From NCBI RefSeq assembly GCF_003003285.1, contig NZ_PVTP01000013.1, forward strand, positions 53,596-117,595: a DNA stretch of 64,000 bases, written 5' to 3'. Position 1 is the first letter of the stretch. Each line of letters begins with the position of its first letter. This document shows, one piece after another, positions 49,445 to 57,143 of this stretch. This DNA is from Yoonia maritima (lineage in GTDB: Bacteria; Pseudomonadota; Alphaproteobacteria; Rhodobacterales; Rhodobacteraceae). A model generated the notes under the pieces. It was not told where the DNA came from. It made no database searches and saw only the letters and a list, made by a program, of their open reading frames with translations. The position numbers and the translations under genes were made by a program.

Positions 49445-50139
49445 TGCTGAATGTTGAGAACCTGACCCTGCATTACGGGCAAAGCCAAATCCTGCATGGC
49501 ATCACGCTGAATGCACCTGTTGGCGAAGTGACCGCTGTGATGGGGACGAATGGTGTGGGCAAAACCAGCCTGCTCAAGGCGATATCTGGCCGCCACCCTT
49601 ATACCGATGGCACGTTGGCAGTTGGTGATCAGCAGCTTAATCATCCATCCGCATTCGCAGCCGCCCGTGCGGGCATCGCCTATGTCCCGCAAGGGCGCGA
49701 AATCTTCCCGCTGATGTCAGTCCAAGAAAACCTAGAGACTGCCTTTGCCTGCCTTCCCAAGGATGAACGTTTCATTCCTGAAGAGATTTTCCAGCTCTTC
49801 CCAGTTCTACTGGACATGAAAGCAAGACGCGGCGGCGATCTGTCCGGCGGCCAGCAACAACAACTGGCCATCGCACGCGCACTGATCACACGACCTAAGG
49901 TATTGCTTCTCGATGAACCGACAGAAGGCATCCAGCCGAACGTGATCCAGCAAATCGGTCGTACGATTAGCCTGCTGCGCGAACAGGGCAACATGGCCAT
50001 CGTATTGGTCGAGCAAAACTTTGACTTTGCCTACGGACTAGCAGATCGCTTTGTTGTCATTACACGCGGCGAAGTCAAACGCCGCGCCGACAAAGCTGAT
50101 GTTACTCCCGCAGCCATGCTGGCAGAGCTAGCTCTTTAA
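49444..50139 (+). CDS. urtE: Urea ABC transporter ATP-binding protein UrtE
   Basis: 231 residues from ATG 49444 (MLNVENLTLHYGQSQIL). LivF-type ATPase: Walker A GTNGVGKTSLLKAISG, signature LSGGQQQQLAIARALITRP, Walker B LLLDEPTEGIQPNVI. Last gene of urtABCDE. No urease gene follows in the window, so urea hydrolysis must be encoded elsewhere. No clear terminator is present; 50140-50355 has no gene, only a 12-bp palindrome CTGCGGCCGCAG at 50236. Confidence 0.95.
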   Translation: MLNVENLTLHYGQSQILHGITLNAPVGEVTAVMGTNGVGKTSLLKAISGRHPYTDGTLAVGDQQLNHPSAFAAARAGIAYVPQGREIFPLMSVQENLETAFACLPKDERFIPEEIFQLFPVLLDMKARRGGDLSGGQQQQLAIARALITRPKVLLLDEPTEGIQPNVIQQIGRTISLLREQGNMAIVLVEQNFDFAYGLADRFVVITRGEVKRRADKADVTPAAMLAELAL

Positions 50140-50355
50140 AAACTAAGGTGTGAATTTTGTGCGAGTTCGGTTAGCGAATGCGACAACGGTTGCGAGGGCT
50201 GCGCCGGAATTCAGCCCAACAGGCTGATCGCGATGCTGCGGCCGCAGCCCGCATTGCTGCCATTCGCTGCAAGTGCAACACCCGAAACCGGGTGGACTCA
50301 CAGTCTGCGGGATGAAACTGCCGTTGGTTGATCACCCGGCAATGACCGCTCTGAA

Positions 50356-50850
50356 TTAATCTGCGCCAGTTTTTACTGATGCAGTCAGCTTTATGAGAAG
50401 GCCGTTCAATTCGTCTTTTTGGTTGACAGACAGCCCATCCATCAATCGATGCTGTGTTTCTACATGATCGGTTACCGCAGCCTCAATTACTGTCATGCCT
50501 TCGTCAGTAAGTCTAATAAGGAAGCCACGTTTATCATTGCGGTTTTGAACTCGCCTTACCAGTCCAGCCTTTACCAGCTGATCAACGCGGTTGGTCATAG
50601 TGCCAGACGTCACCATCGTCAGTTCCAGAAGTTCACCCGGGGACAGTCCATTCGGTTTTCCTGACCTGCGTAATGTCGCCAGTACATCAAAGCTGGCGGA
50701 GTTTAGACCGAAGGTTTTCCAAGTATTCTCCATCTCGCTTCTCAACAGCATCGAAAGGCGTAACAATCGACCGATAGTTTCCATTGGTCCAACGTCAAGG
50801 TCGGGGCGAGCGCTGCTCCATTGCGAGACGATGCGGTCAATATGGTCCAT
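50356..50850 (-). CDS. MarR-family transcriptional regulator
   Basis: 164 residues. Winged HTH at about 55-125, with LLELTMVTSGTMTNRVDQLVKAGLVRRVQNRNDKRGFLIRLTDEG, the complete recognition helix and wing of MarR proteins. It is divergent from the truncated EamA transporter gene, and a perfect 18-bp palindrome lies between them, so it very probably represses itself and the transporter in response to an unknown ligand. Confidence 0.94.
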   Translation of the reverse strand: MDHIDRIVSQWSSARPDLDVGPMETIGRLLRLSMLLRSEMENTWKTFGLNSASFDVLATLRRSGKPNGLSPGELLELTMVTSGTMTNRVDQLVKAGLVRRVQNRNDKRGFLIRLTDEGMTVIEAAVTDHVETQHRLMDGLSVNQKDELNGLLIKLTASVKTGAD

Positions 50851-50871
50851 GGTAACTACGTAAAGCTATTT

Positions 50872-50889
50872 TATCTTGACGTCAAGATA
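50872..50889. promoter_or_regulatory. 18-bp perfect palindrome, likely MarR operator
   Basis: TATCTTGACGTCAAGATA lies between the divergent marR (start 50850) and transporter (start 50904) genes. Length and symmetry suit a MarR dimer site, and it should overlap both promoters. Confidence 0.75.
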
Positions 50890-50903
50890 CATGGAGGCTC
50901 AAC

Positions 50904-51407
50904 ATGAAACGCCAATTTGACATCGCCATCACAGCCATTGCGCCTTTGATCTGGGGTAGTACCTACTATGTAACGACAGAGTACCTGCCAGCAGGATATC
51001 CAATTTCGATGGCTGCACTGCGCGCTTTACCTGCTGGATTGTTACTACTCATTCTGGCCCGGCAATTGCCACAAGGGGTTTGGTGGGCGCGCGTGTTTGT
51101 ACTTGGTGCGCTCAATTTTGCTCTATTTTGGACGTTGCTGTTTGTCGCCGCCTATCGACTTCCGGGCGGGGTTGCTGCGACGGTTGGGGCGGTTCAGCCA
51201 CTTATTGTTGTCTTTCTCGCTTCGACAATCCTGGGGACCACCATCAGATTGAGTTCAGTCGCTGCCGCCACCATCGGCATGTTGGGTGTTGGATTTCTTG
51301 TACTGGGCGGGGGAAGTACCCTGGATTCGATTGGACTGTTCGCAGGTCTTGGCGGAGCAGTCTCAATGGGGGCGGGTACGCAATCGCTAAACGTAGCACC
51401 ATTGTAG
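50904..51407 (+). pseudogene. EamA/DMT-family transporter, truncated
   Basis: 167 residues, about half of the usual 290-300. The first five to six membrane helices of a 10-helix EamA transporter are present (IAPLIWGSTYYVTTEYLPAG, ALPAGLLLLILAR, GVAATVGAVQPLIVVFLAS); the frame then leaves the fold and stops at SLNVAPL. The second EamA repeat is absent from the DNA that follows, where the island's left repeat appears 72 bases later. The gene was probably cut by the insertion or a nearby deletion; its MarR regulator and operator remain. Confidence 0.85.
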
Positions 51408-51413
51408 CACCGG

Positions 51414-51450
51414 GCATTTCTGTCGAAATGCAAAAATCGCCCCAAGGGGC
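51414..51450. repeat. Two adjacent hairpins near the island's left edge
   Basis: GCATTTC (51414-51420) pairs with GAAATGC (51425-51431) across TGTC, followed by AAAAATC; GCCCC/GGGGC (51439-51450) follows. Either could terminate the truncated transporter transcript. Nothing else is seen in 51408-51478. Confidence 0.45.
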
Positions 51451-51478
51451 TCTACAGCATTGATAATGTTGGTAAGAT

Positions 51479-51491
51479 TTGGTTGCGGGAG
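51479..51491. repeat. Candidate attL: 13-base copy of the tRNA-fMet 3' end
   Basis: TTGGTTGCGGGAG is identical to 63906-63918, where it forms the 3' end of the tRNA-fMet gene. It marks the left edge of the island. It also overlaps a local inverted repeat GGTTGCG/CGCAACC (51481-51500), so a chance origin is not fully excluded. Confidence 0.6.
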
Positions 51492-51686
51492 GGCGCAACC
51501 GCCGAAATCTACCGATACTGAAGTGTGTGGTTTAGTCTGCTGGCTATGAAGGCGAAAACCGGACGTTTGCTGCGTGTTCAAAATAGTCCAACAACCATGG
51601 AACAAGCTAGACCTTCGCAGGATAATAGAATGGGCGACAGTGTTGGTAAGAGAGTAGCATTCTGCTGGATGCGAAGCTTAAATGAG

Positions 51687-53048
51687 CTACTCATATAAGG
51701 AAATCGTCGGTGTAGAGTATCGAATGGGGTTCTCAGGCGCGACGACTGAGGGTAATCCGAATGCGAGTTGAATCATTATCGGCATACATAATTTTGCTAG
51801 CAATGCTTGCCAATCCGGATTTTCAGCTAGGTTCTCATTCGAAATGTGAAACTCGGTAGCCTTGTTGTGGACGACAGAACACCGAATGCCATAGATCAAA
51901 AATGAGAACCAGCCACGGAAATGATCATCATCGCCATTGATAAATGCTTCATACTCTAGTTTTGGTTTATCTCTTGCCTTTCTGATATCCAGCAACTTGA
52001 AGAACCTATCGAGTTCCTCTGATCCATCGTGGTGCTCATCGCGAAATGCCTGCCTGCATTCTAAAGCCATTTCAATAAGGCTCTGGTCGCCAACTTGATG
52101 GCCCCAACACCCAACGAACAAATCTTTCAAGAATCTGCTCTCACTTTGGTCAATGCGCGCCCCAAGACGCTTAAAATCCCTCACACGATTGAGGGATAAG
52201 CTTGCGTTCTCAGTAAAAGTGCTAGCCACTTGGCTTCTGATCATAAAGTTTTCTAAAGCATGGTAAGTACTCATGAAAACTTCGAGTATACCGGTTGATG
52301 CGTTCACGCTGCTCAACATGGAAAACGGCTCACGGAACTGGACATAGTGTTCAGGGCTTCCCAAGCAGGCTCTTAATTGAGGAATTCGCACCTTTGTTTC
52401 ACTTGGCAATTCCACAGGCGTAGACCAACTTCTTCCATAAAGGACTAGATGGTACTGTAGCTGCGCTTGTGCTTGGTTGACGTCCTCAATCGATGAAATA
52501 AGCACGCTCCCTTCGGACAATTCGGTTAAGTTCTCCATCATTAGTAAGCATGCAATCACTTGGATGTGTTCGTCACCAACATTGAACCTGCTTCCAAGAA
52601 CAATCGTCGGATCAACCCGAAAATCGACGAAGGCCATAGAGTTCGCAAACCCTACATCACTATTGTAATGGTAAAAATCCGTATTCTTACCATCCATTCC
52701 TTTCGATTTTTGTATGTTGTGAGCTTCGGGAAAAGAGTGAAAGCTAAGCTCGTGTCCTGGATCGTATGGCTCCGCCCATTTTTCCGGATTAATTTTTTTG
52801 CCAACATCAATAATTCTTGCAACGTTTTTGGCATTACGGTCGGTGATCAGGTCTACGTGGGCATTGTCCGGCGAGATTAGTTCAGTCAAAAAAGCCCAAA
52901 AATCTTCGGGCCTGCTTGACGGGAGATTATCGTCGTCCAACAGTTTTCCTAGCAAATCATCGGCAGCGATCAAGTCATCTTCATTGGCGTCACCATTGAA
53001 GCTAATGTTAGCCGCAAGCAACATAACGAAATGTTCTTCAAAGGTCAT
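51687..53048 (-). CDS. Unknown protein with C-terminal HEPN-type Rx4H motif
   Basis: 453 residues. No overall family is recognised. Near the C terminus the sequence FSFLIYGIRCSVVHNKATEF has Arg389 and His394 in the Rx4H spacing of HEPN ribonucleases, within a helix and followed by a further long helix, as in HEPN folds. This suggests an RNA-cleaving effector. The first 380 residues are mixed alpha/beta without known motif. It overlaps the DGQHR-like gene by four bases (ATGA), so the two are a coupled pair and the last genes of the island's locus. Confidence 0.75.
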   Translation of the reverse strand: MTFEEHFVMLLAANISFNGDANEDDLIAADDLLGKLLDDDNLPSSRPEDFWAFLTELISPDNAHVDLITDRNAKNVARIIDVGKKINPEKWAEPYDPGHELSFHSFPEAHNIQKSKGMDGKNTDFYHYNSDVGFANSMAFVDFRVDPTIVLGSRFNVGDEHIQVIACLLMMENLTELSEGSVLISSIEDVNQAQAQLQYHLVLYGRSWSTPVELPSETKVRIPQLRACLGSPEHYVQFREPFSMLSSVNASTGILEVFMSTYHALENFMIRSQVASTFTENASLSLNRVRDFKRLGARIDQSESRFLKDLFVGCWGHQVGDQSLIEMALECRQAFRDEHHDGSEELDRFFKLLDIRKARDKPKLEYEAFINGDDDHFRGWFSFLIYGIRCSVVHNKATEFHISNENLAENPDWQALLAKLCMPIMIQLAFGLPSVVAPENPIRYSTPTISLYE

Positions 53049-54301
53049 CTCGCACTCTCCCGCAAACGGGCAAGCTCTGATCGGTCAGGCCTAAAGTACT
53101 GGTCCCAGCTTATTTTATCTGCGCCGCCACTATCCAAGAATTCCTTGACGGCCAACATAACAGCGTTCTTGTTCATGTTGCCAATATTCACACTTCCTGT
53201 GTCTTGGCTATTTCGGACAACTTCAAACTCATCCAGATCCAACCATTTTTTGAAGCTTGGCAAATCGTTAGTCAGCTTTGCATAAATTTGAGGGAACGGA
53301 ACTTTTGCTTGCTTTGATGAAACACCTATTGCCGCAAACAACCCTGCCAGTACAACCTCTCTGCCGAGCCAGCGGATTTCAATATCCTCAGAAAACTCAT
53401 TGTCGAGTATTACTAGAAAACCGGAGAAATCACGTAAATCTGCTTCTGAAATGTCTATGAAAGTATCTGCAGAACTTTGATTCTCATTTGCGACACCCGC
53501 AGCGAATTCTGCGTTCGTCGATACAGGTTGACCAAGCTTCAATGATTCAAATGCTGTTACCAAATGTGCGAAGAAGAACTGGCCTTGCGTTCTACGCTTA
53601 CTGTACGCCGTTGAACTTTGTTCTCGTTCGCGAACGATCCCACCCGGAAAGGCCTCTTCAAAGATTGGTAGATACGAAGAAAAGAGTAGTTCAATTTGGT
53701 GCTTGATACTTACTGACTTATGTCCCGCGTTGAGTAATAGCATCTTTTTGATTTGCTCATTTTCGGTCAACCCGACCCAAACCTCCAACCAAAGTGTATT
53801 CTTTGCTATTAGATCCAATAGGGTTTGACTTCGTTCTTTAGCCTTTGTTCTCACCATTTTTGCGAAGAGAACTGGCGGGCAACCCAATTCATTGAGCCTA
53901 GATCTGTGGTGTTTGGTGAGCCCCCGAACGTCTAAATGACCATCTGTAAAGAGCTCGGTTTGAACAGTTATTTCTTGATCAATGAACCTAGCCGTATCGA
54001 CAATAATCTTAAGTCTATTTGTTCTTTGCAGGCCGTCTAGTATTTTCCAATTACCTACAAGTTCTGGATTGGGAAAATCCTCAATGCTTGGATCGCCAAC
54101 GACCACAATTATTGGTATGTGGAGCCGCTGCTCCAACGTTTCCCAAAGTGTATCGAGGTAGCGATTGCTGACTATGCCGCGCTGGACGAAATAGTCTTTA
54201 AACCCAATCGGTAAGCTGTCTATGAAGTCGAGAGCGCCCACGCGGCAAAAATAGCCCTTAGCGTTTCCTTCCTCAAAGGTGTCTATGACCTGCAATGTCA
54301 T
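53045..54301 (-). CDS. DGQHR/DndB-like (ParB-superfamily) protein
   Basis: 418 residues from ATG 54301, with AGGAGA upstream. The motif KILDGLQRTNRL near residue 88 matches the DGQHR/DGQQR core of DndB and related ParB-like NTPase-fold proteins, and the later LLNAGHKSVSIKHQIELLF is the second family hallmark. DndB regulates phosphorothioate modification and other members work in defence loci; no dnd genes are present here. Probably a DNA-sensing or regulatory component coupled to the HEPN-motif protein. Confidence 0.78.
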   Translation of the reverse strand: MTLQVIDTFEEGNAKGYFCRVGALDFIDSLPIGFKDYFVQRGIVSNRYLDTLWETLEQRLHIPIIVVVGDPSIEDFPNPELVGNWKILDGLQRTNRLKIIVDTARFIDQEITVQTELFTDGHLDVRGLTKHHRSRLNELGCPPVLFAKMVRTKAKERSQTLLDLIAKNTLWLEVWVGLTENEQIKKMLLLNAGHKSVSIKHQIELLFSSYLPIFEEAFPGGIVREREQSSTAYSKRRTQGQFFFAHLVTAFESLKLGQPVSTNAEFAAGVANENQSSADTFIDISEADLRDFSGFLVILDNEFSEDIEIRWLGREVVLAGLFAAIGVSSKQAKVPFPQIYAKLTNDLPSFKKWLDLDEFEVVRNSQDTGSVNIGNMNKNAVMLAVKEFLDSGGADKISWDQYFRPDRSELARLRESAR

Positions 54302-54525
54302 CAATCTCTCCTTGGATGAGGCGGTTGGCTGGAAAATAAGATGCCTGCATTACCATAGAAGGCGCCCAACCGAGGTCAATGGTAGTGCCTACCGAAGCCC
54401 ATCTTAGCGATGATGCCTAGTATGATGGAACGCTTACCAAGAGCGGTTTCCGCGCTGGCGACGGAAGCGAAGTTAAACTGCGGTCATAGGCATTTTGAAA
54501 CCATCGTAAATCGATATCGAGAATT
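54302..54525. other. Intergenic region splitting the locus
   Basis: 224 bases with no gene, between the alpha-CTD/sigma-like gene and the DGQHR-HEPN pair. It is the longest gap within the gene run and may hold a separate promoter for the pair. No hairpin or clear promoter match is seen. Confidence 0.35.
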
Positions 54526-56718
54526 TCAGTGTGTACGCCTAAAGCCACGAAGTGACACCATTCGTGGAACAAAATCGTGTTCTTCTCTAACATTCAGTAC
54601 CTTTTGCACATGGCGGGTTCGCGAAGACGTCGGTTTTTTGCGATCAACCGTATTGTGACGAGTAAGACGTCCCATGGGATATCCCGTCAATATTGCGACG
54701 ATGGCCGGCAAATATTTGTTAAGTTCCTCTTCAGAGATACCCCATTTTTCACACAGGTCCCGTACTAGATGCTCAACGTCACCATCAAACTTCGTAAAGC
54801 TATCATCTAAGATGGCCCAGTATGATAAGAATTCTTCATCAACATGTGACCGTGCAAGCGCAACATTTCCTTCAATGAATACTTCGCTTAGAAACCTAAG
54901 TAACTTGGTCTCAACGAGCTTTATTGTTGGGCCAAAACCGCCGAGTTCCGCAGCCATCGCATCCATAGTGGGGCGAGTAGCAAGACCGACAGACGTGCGC
55001 AATTTGAAAATATCGGGGGCCCTTGCTGAAAGCTGACGCGCTTGCAAGACACTTATTGCAGTAGGGATTATAGCCTCGAGGAAGTTTTGAGGGGTTTCTA
55101 TTTGGTATGCTGGTAGGTCAGGAACGCCCGCATCTTGAGCATACTGCGGCCAGTTAATCTCTCCGTTCTCTTCTACACACTGGGCAAAGATATTGACTTG
55201 TTCGTATGTCGTTCTGGAGGCCGTGTTTTCGTCAATTTCAACCTCTCCTGATGTAATCGCATTAAGAAAATCGCTTATTGTGTCGATGCCCATCTCTGCA
55301 AAGCTGTTAGCAGCTTTCCCAATTTGCAATCGTTTTAGAGGTAGCTCCATGGCCAAGCCAGACCCTTGGAGCAACAGTGGCATCTCTACCGGTAGAGCCC
55401 TCTTGAACTCATCACCGGAAGCAAGGTCACCCGTTATTATTGCGGTTATCAAAGGAAGCTGTTCGCTAAATACATCCCGCGAAACCCCCCAAGCAATTTC
55501 CAATCCTTCAACGAGAGAGGTCAAAGAAATCTCATCCTCCGATGAGGCAAACTGATCGGCAGCTTTGCTCCAAGGCGCTGTAAATTCTGGGCGAAAATGA
55601 TAAGGGGATTGAGCATAATCGTTGTAGATCAATGCACTTGCCAGTCTTTTGAGGATCTTGGCCTCTTTTTGGCGAACGCGTTCCCGAGTAATTTTGACAG
55701 GCATAAGTTCGCTGACGGCTTCGAGCGTCATTCTTTCATCCGGCGGTTTCATGATCCGCTTTTCCAAAATCAGACGGTTATCCTCTGTTTCACCTGCCAA
55801 AACAGTTTCCTCGATTACTGAGGGTAAGAGCACAATCGTTTCGGACATCGTTTGGCTTAAGGGCTGTTTGGGAAGGAGTGTGAGCTGCATATGATCGCAG
55901 TAAATCTCCCAATCGATGTCCCCTTCGGGCACTTGTGCCCGTTTAAGAGCCTCAACACCCTCTTGGATGCGGGAAGTTGTAGACCGCCCCATACCTTGCC
56001 AAGACAGTATCTCAGGTAGTGGTACGCCCAACAATTCGCGGACACGTGATAAACCCTTGCTCCGAAGTTTCTCTGTCTTAGGGCCAAGGTGCAGAACTCC
56101 GATATCTAAACTTAATGCTAATTCTGATAACTCGTTCTGGCAGATATCTTCATTCGACACTTGTTTGCTTGTGGCACGAAGCCCCCGTTCACTGGTTGAA
56201 GAATAGATTGGGTACCGTTGGGCGTATTCTTCGAGCAATGGCGCATCATCCCTCATACCCTTACCCAACCGAGTAAGGCTCTCCCAAAGCTCCAGTGTTT
56301 TGATACCGCCCATTCCAGGTGGCGGTACGCGCATACCTTCACGAAGTTCTTTCACCAGAACACCGAAATCATCAAGCCCTGCGCGTTCTAACATCGCCCC
56401 CGCGTTCCCTAAACTGGCGCGATTTACTGCAAAATTTGGAGTATCGAGGCCAACACTCGAAAACTCTACACATTGAAAGAACAGTCCATTACATTCAAAC
56501 TCTGGACGCTCATAGAATCTTAACCAGTCAATTGTTGCGCCCGATATACATGCCATCAACGCTGCACTTGTTTCAGCAAGGACTTCGCTTATTTCGTCAT
56601 CTAGCTCGTAGGTAGCTAGTAATCCCGAGATATCTGACAGGCAAACACAGCCCAACTCCTCCAGTTGTTCTGCAATCTGTAGATCCATGTGCAGATGTCG
56701 GATACTCGGGGAGGTCAA
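54526..56718 (-). CDS. Large protein with RNAP alpha-CTD-like and sigma-region-4-like motifs
   Basis: 730 residues if begun at TTG 56718, which overlaps the upstream stop (TTGA); ATG 56688 is the alternative. At about 201-260 lies an alpha-C-terminal-domain-like HhH stretch (LSLDIGVLHLGPKTEKL, RVRELLGVPLPEILSWQGMG). At 316-363 lies a sigma-70 region-4-like helix-turn-helix (MTLEAVSELMPVKITRERVR, then QKEAKILKRL). The remaining 360 residues are helical and unrecognised, with possible further HhH-like repeats. Probably a DNA-binding scaffold or regulator; it need not be a true transcription factor. Confidence 0.82.
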   Translation of the reverse strand: MTSPSIRHLHMDLQIAEQLEELGCVCLSDISGLLATYELDDEISEVLAETSAALMACISGATIDWLRFYERPEFECNGLFFQCVEFSSVGLDTPNFAVNRASLGNAGAMLERAGLDDFGVLVKELREGMRVPPPGMGGIKTLELWESLTRLGKGMRDDAPLLEEYAQRYPIYSSTSERGLRATSKQVSNEDICQNELSELALSLDIGVLHLGPKTEKLRSKGLSRVRELLGVPLPEILSWQGMGRSTTSRIQEGVEALKRAQVPEGDIDWEIYCDHMQLTLLPKQPLSQTMSETIVLLPSVIEETVLAGETEDNRLILEKRIMKPPDERMTLEAVSELMPVKITRERVRQKEAKILKRLASALIYNDYAQSPYHFRPEFTAPWSKAADQFASSEDEISLTSLVEGLEIAWGVSRDVFSEQLPLITAIITGDLASGDEFKRALPVEMPLLLQGSGLAMELPLKRLQIGKAANSFAEMGIDTISDFLNAITSGEVEIDENTASRTTYEQVNIFAQCVEENGEINWPQYAQDAGVPDLPAYQIETPQNFLEAIIPTAISVLQARQLSARAPDIFKLRTSVGLATRPTMDAMAAELGGFGPTIKLVETKLLRFLSEVFIEGNVALARSHVDEEFLSYWAILDDSFTKFDGDVEHLVRDLCEKWGISEEELNKYLPAIVAILTGYPMGRLTRHNTVDRKKPTSSRTRHVQKVLNVREEHDFVPRMVSLRGFRRTH

Positions 56719-57143
56719 TGTACGCGCCTCCAGCCCTTCAAGACTATCCTCGTTGGTTGGCTGTTTTGATCTTCTTTATGCTTTGGCAGAAATTTTATGT
56801 AATAGAAGTTGTTTATTTCGTTCTTGGAAATCTCGATTTCATCGCCAGCAAGAGCTCCAGACCGCCTCAAGTAGGCGGTTAGGCATGTGAGGCGATACTC
56901 ATTTCGAGTACCTCTCTCATCATGGAGTTTGTTGTTGTAATGAATGTATTGAAGCTCCAGTTCATCTCCGTTCTCGTCCCGGCAGAGTATCGTTTTGCGA
57001 GGGTTTTTCGTTTTTGAATCTAGTTCGCCAAGGAAGGCGCGAAACTCACTATCGCCTTTCGGAATGAGCATGCCTGCCTGGTGGCTCTTTGTTTGTCCCG
57101 TGTCATTTGCACTCAAGATCTTACGGTACGCCTGCAGCATCAT
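56715..57143 (-). CDS. Stand-alone EcoRII-N-type DNA-recognition protein
   Basis: 142 residues. The sequence matches the effector-binding N-terminal pseudobarrel of restriction enzyme EcoRII: ILSANDTGQTKSHQAGMLIPK, YIHYNNKL and GTRNEYRLT correspond to its conserved SANDTG-T--HQ-G--IP, YYN and TRNE-R-T motifs. The catalytic PD-(D/E)xK half of EcoRII is absent, so this protein should only recognise DNA, and cutting must come from another subunit such as the HNH protein. Four-base overlaps join it to its neighbours on both sides. Confidence 0.86.
   Translation of the reverse strand: MMLQAYRKILSANDTGQTKSHQAGMLIPKGDSEFRAFLGELDSKTKNPRKTILCRDENGDELELQYIHYNNKLHDERGTRNEYRLTCLTAYLRRSGALAGDEIEISKNEINNFYYIKFLPKHKEDQNSQPTRIVLKGWRRVH

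Noticed and set aside
53045..54301. Dnd phosphorothioation system suggested by the DndB-like protein
   Set aside because: No dndA/C/D/E or sspBCD gene is present in the window.
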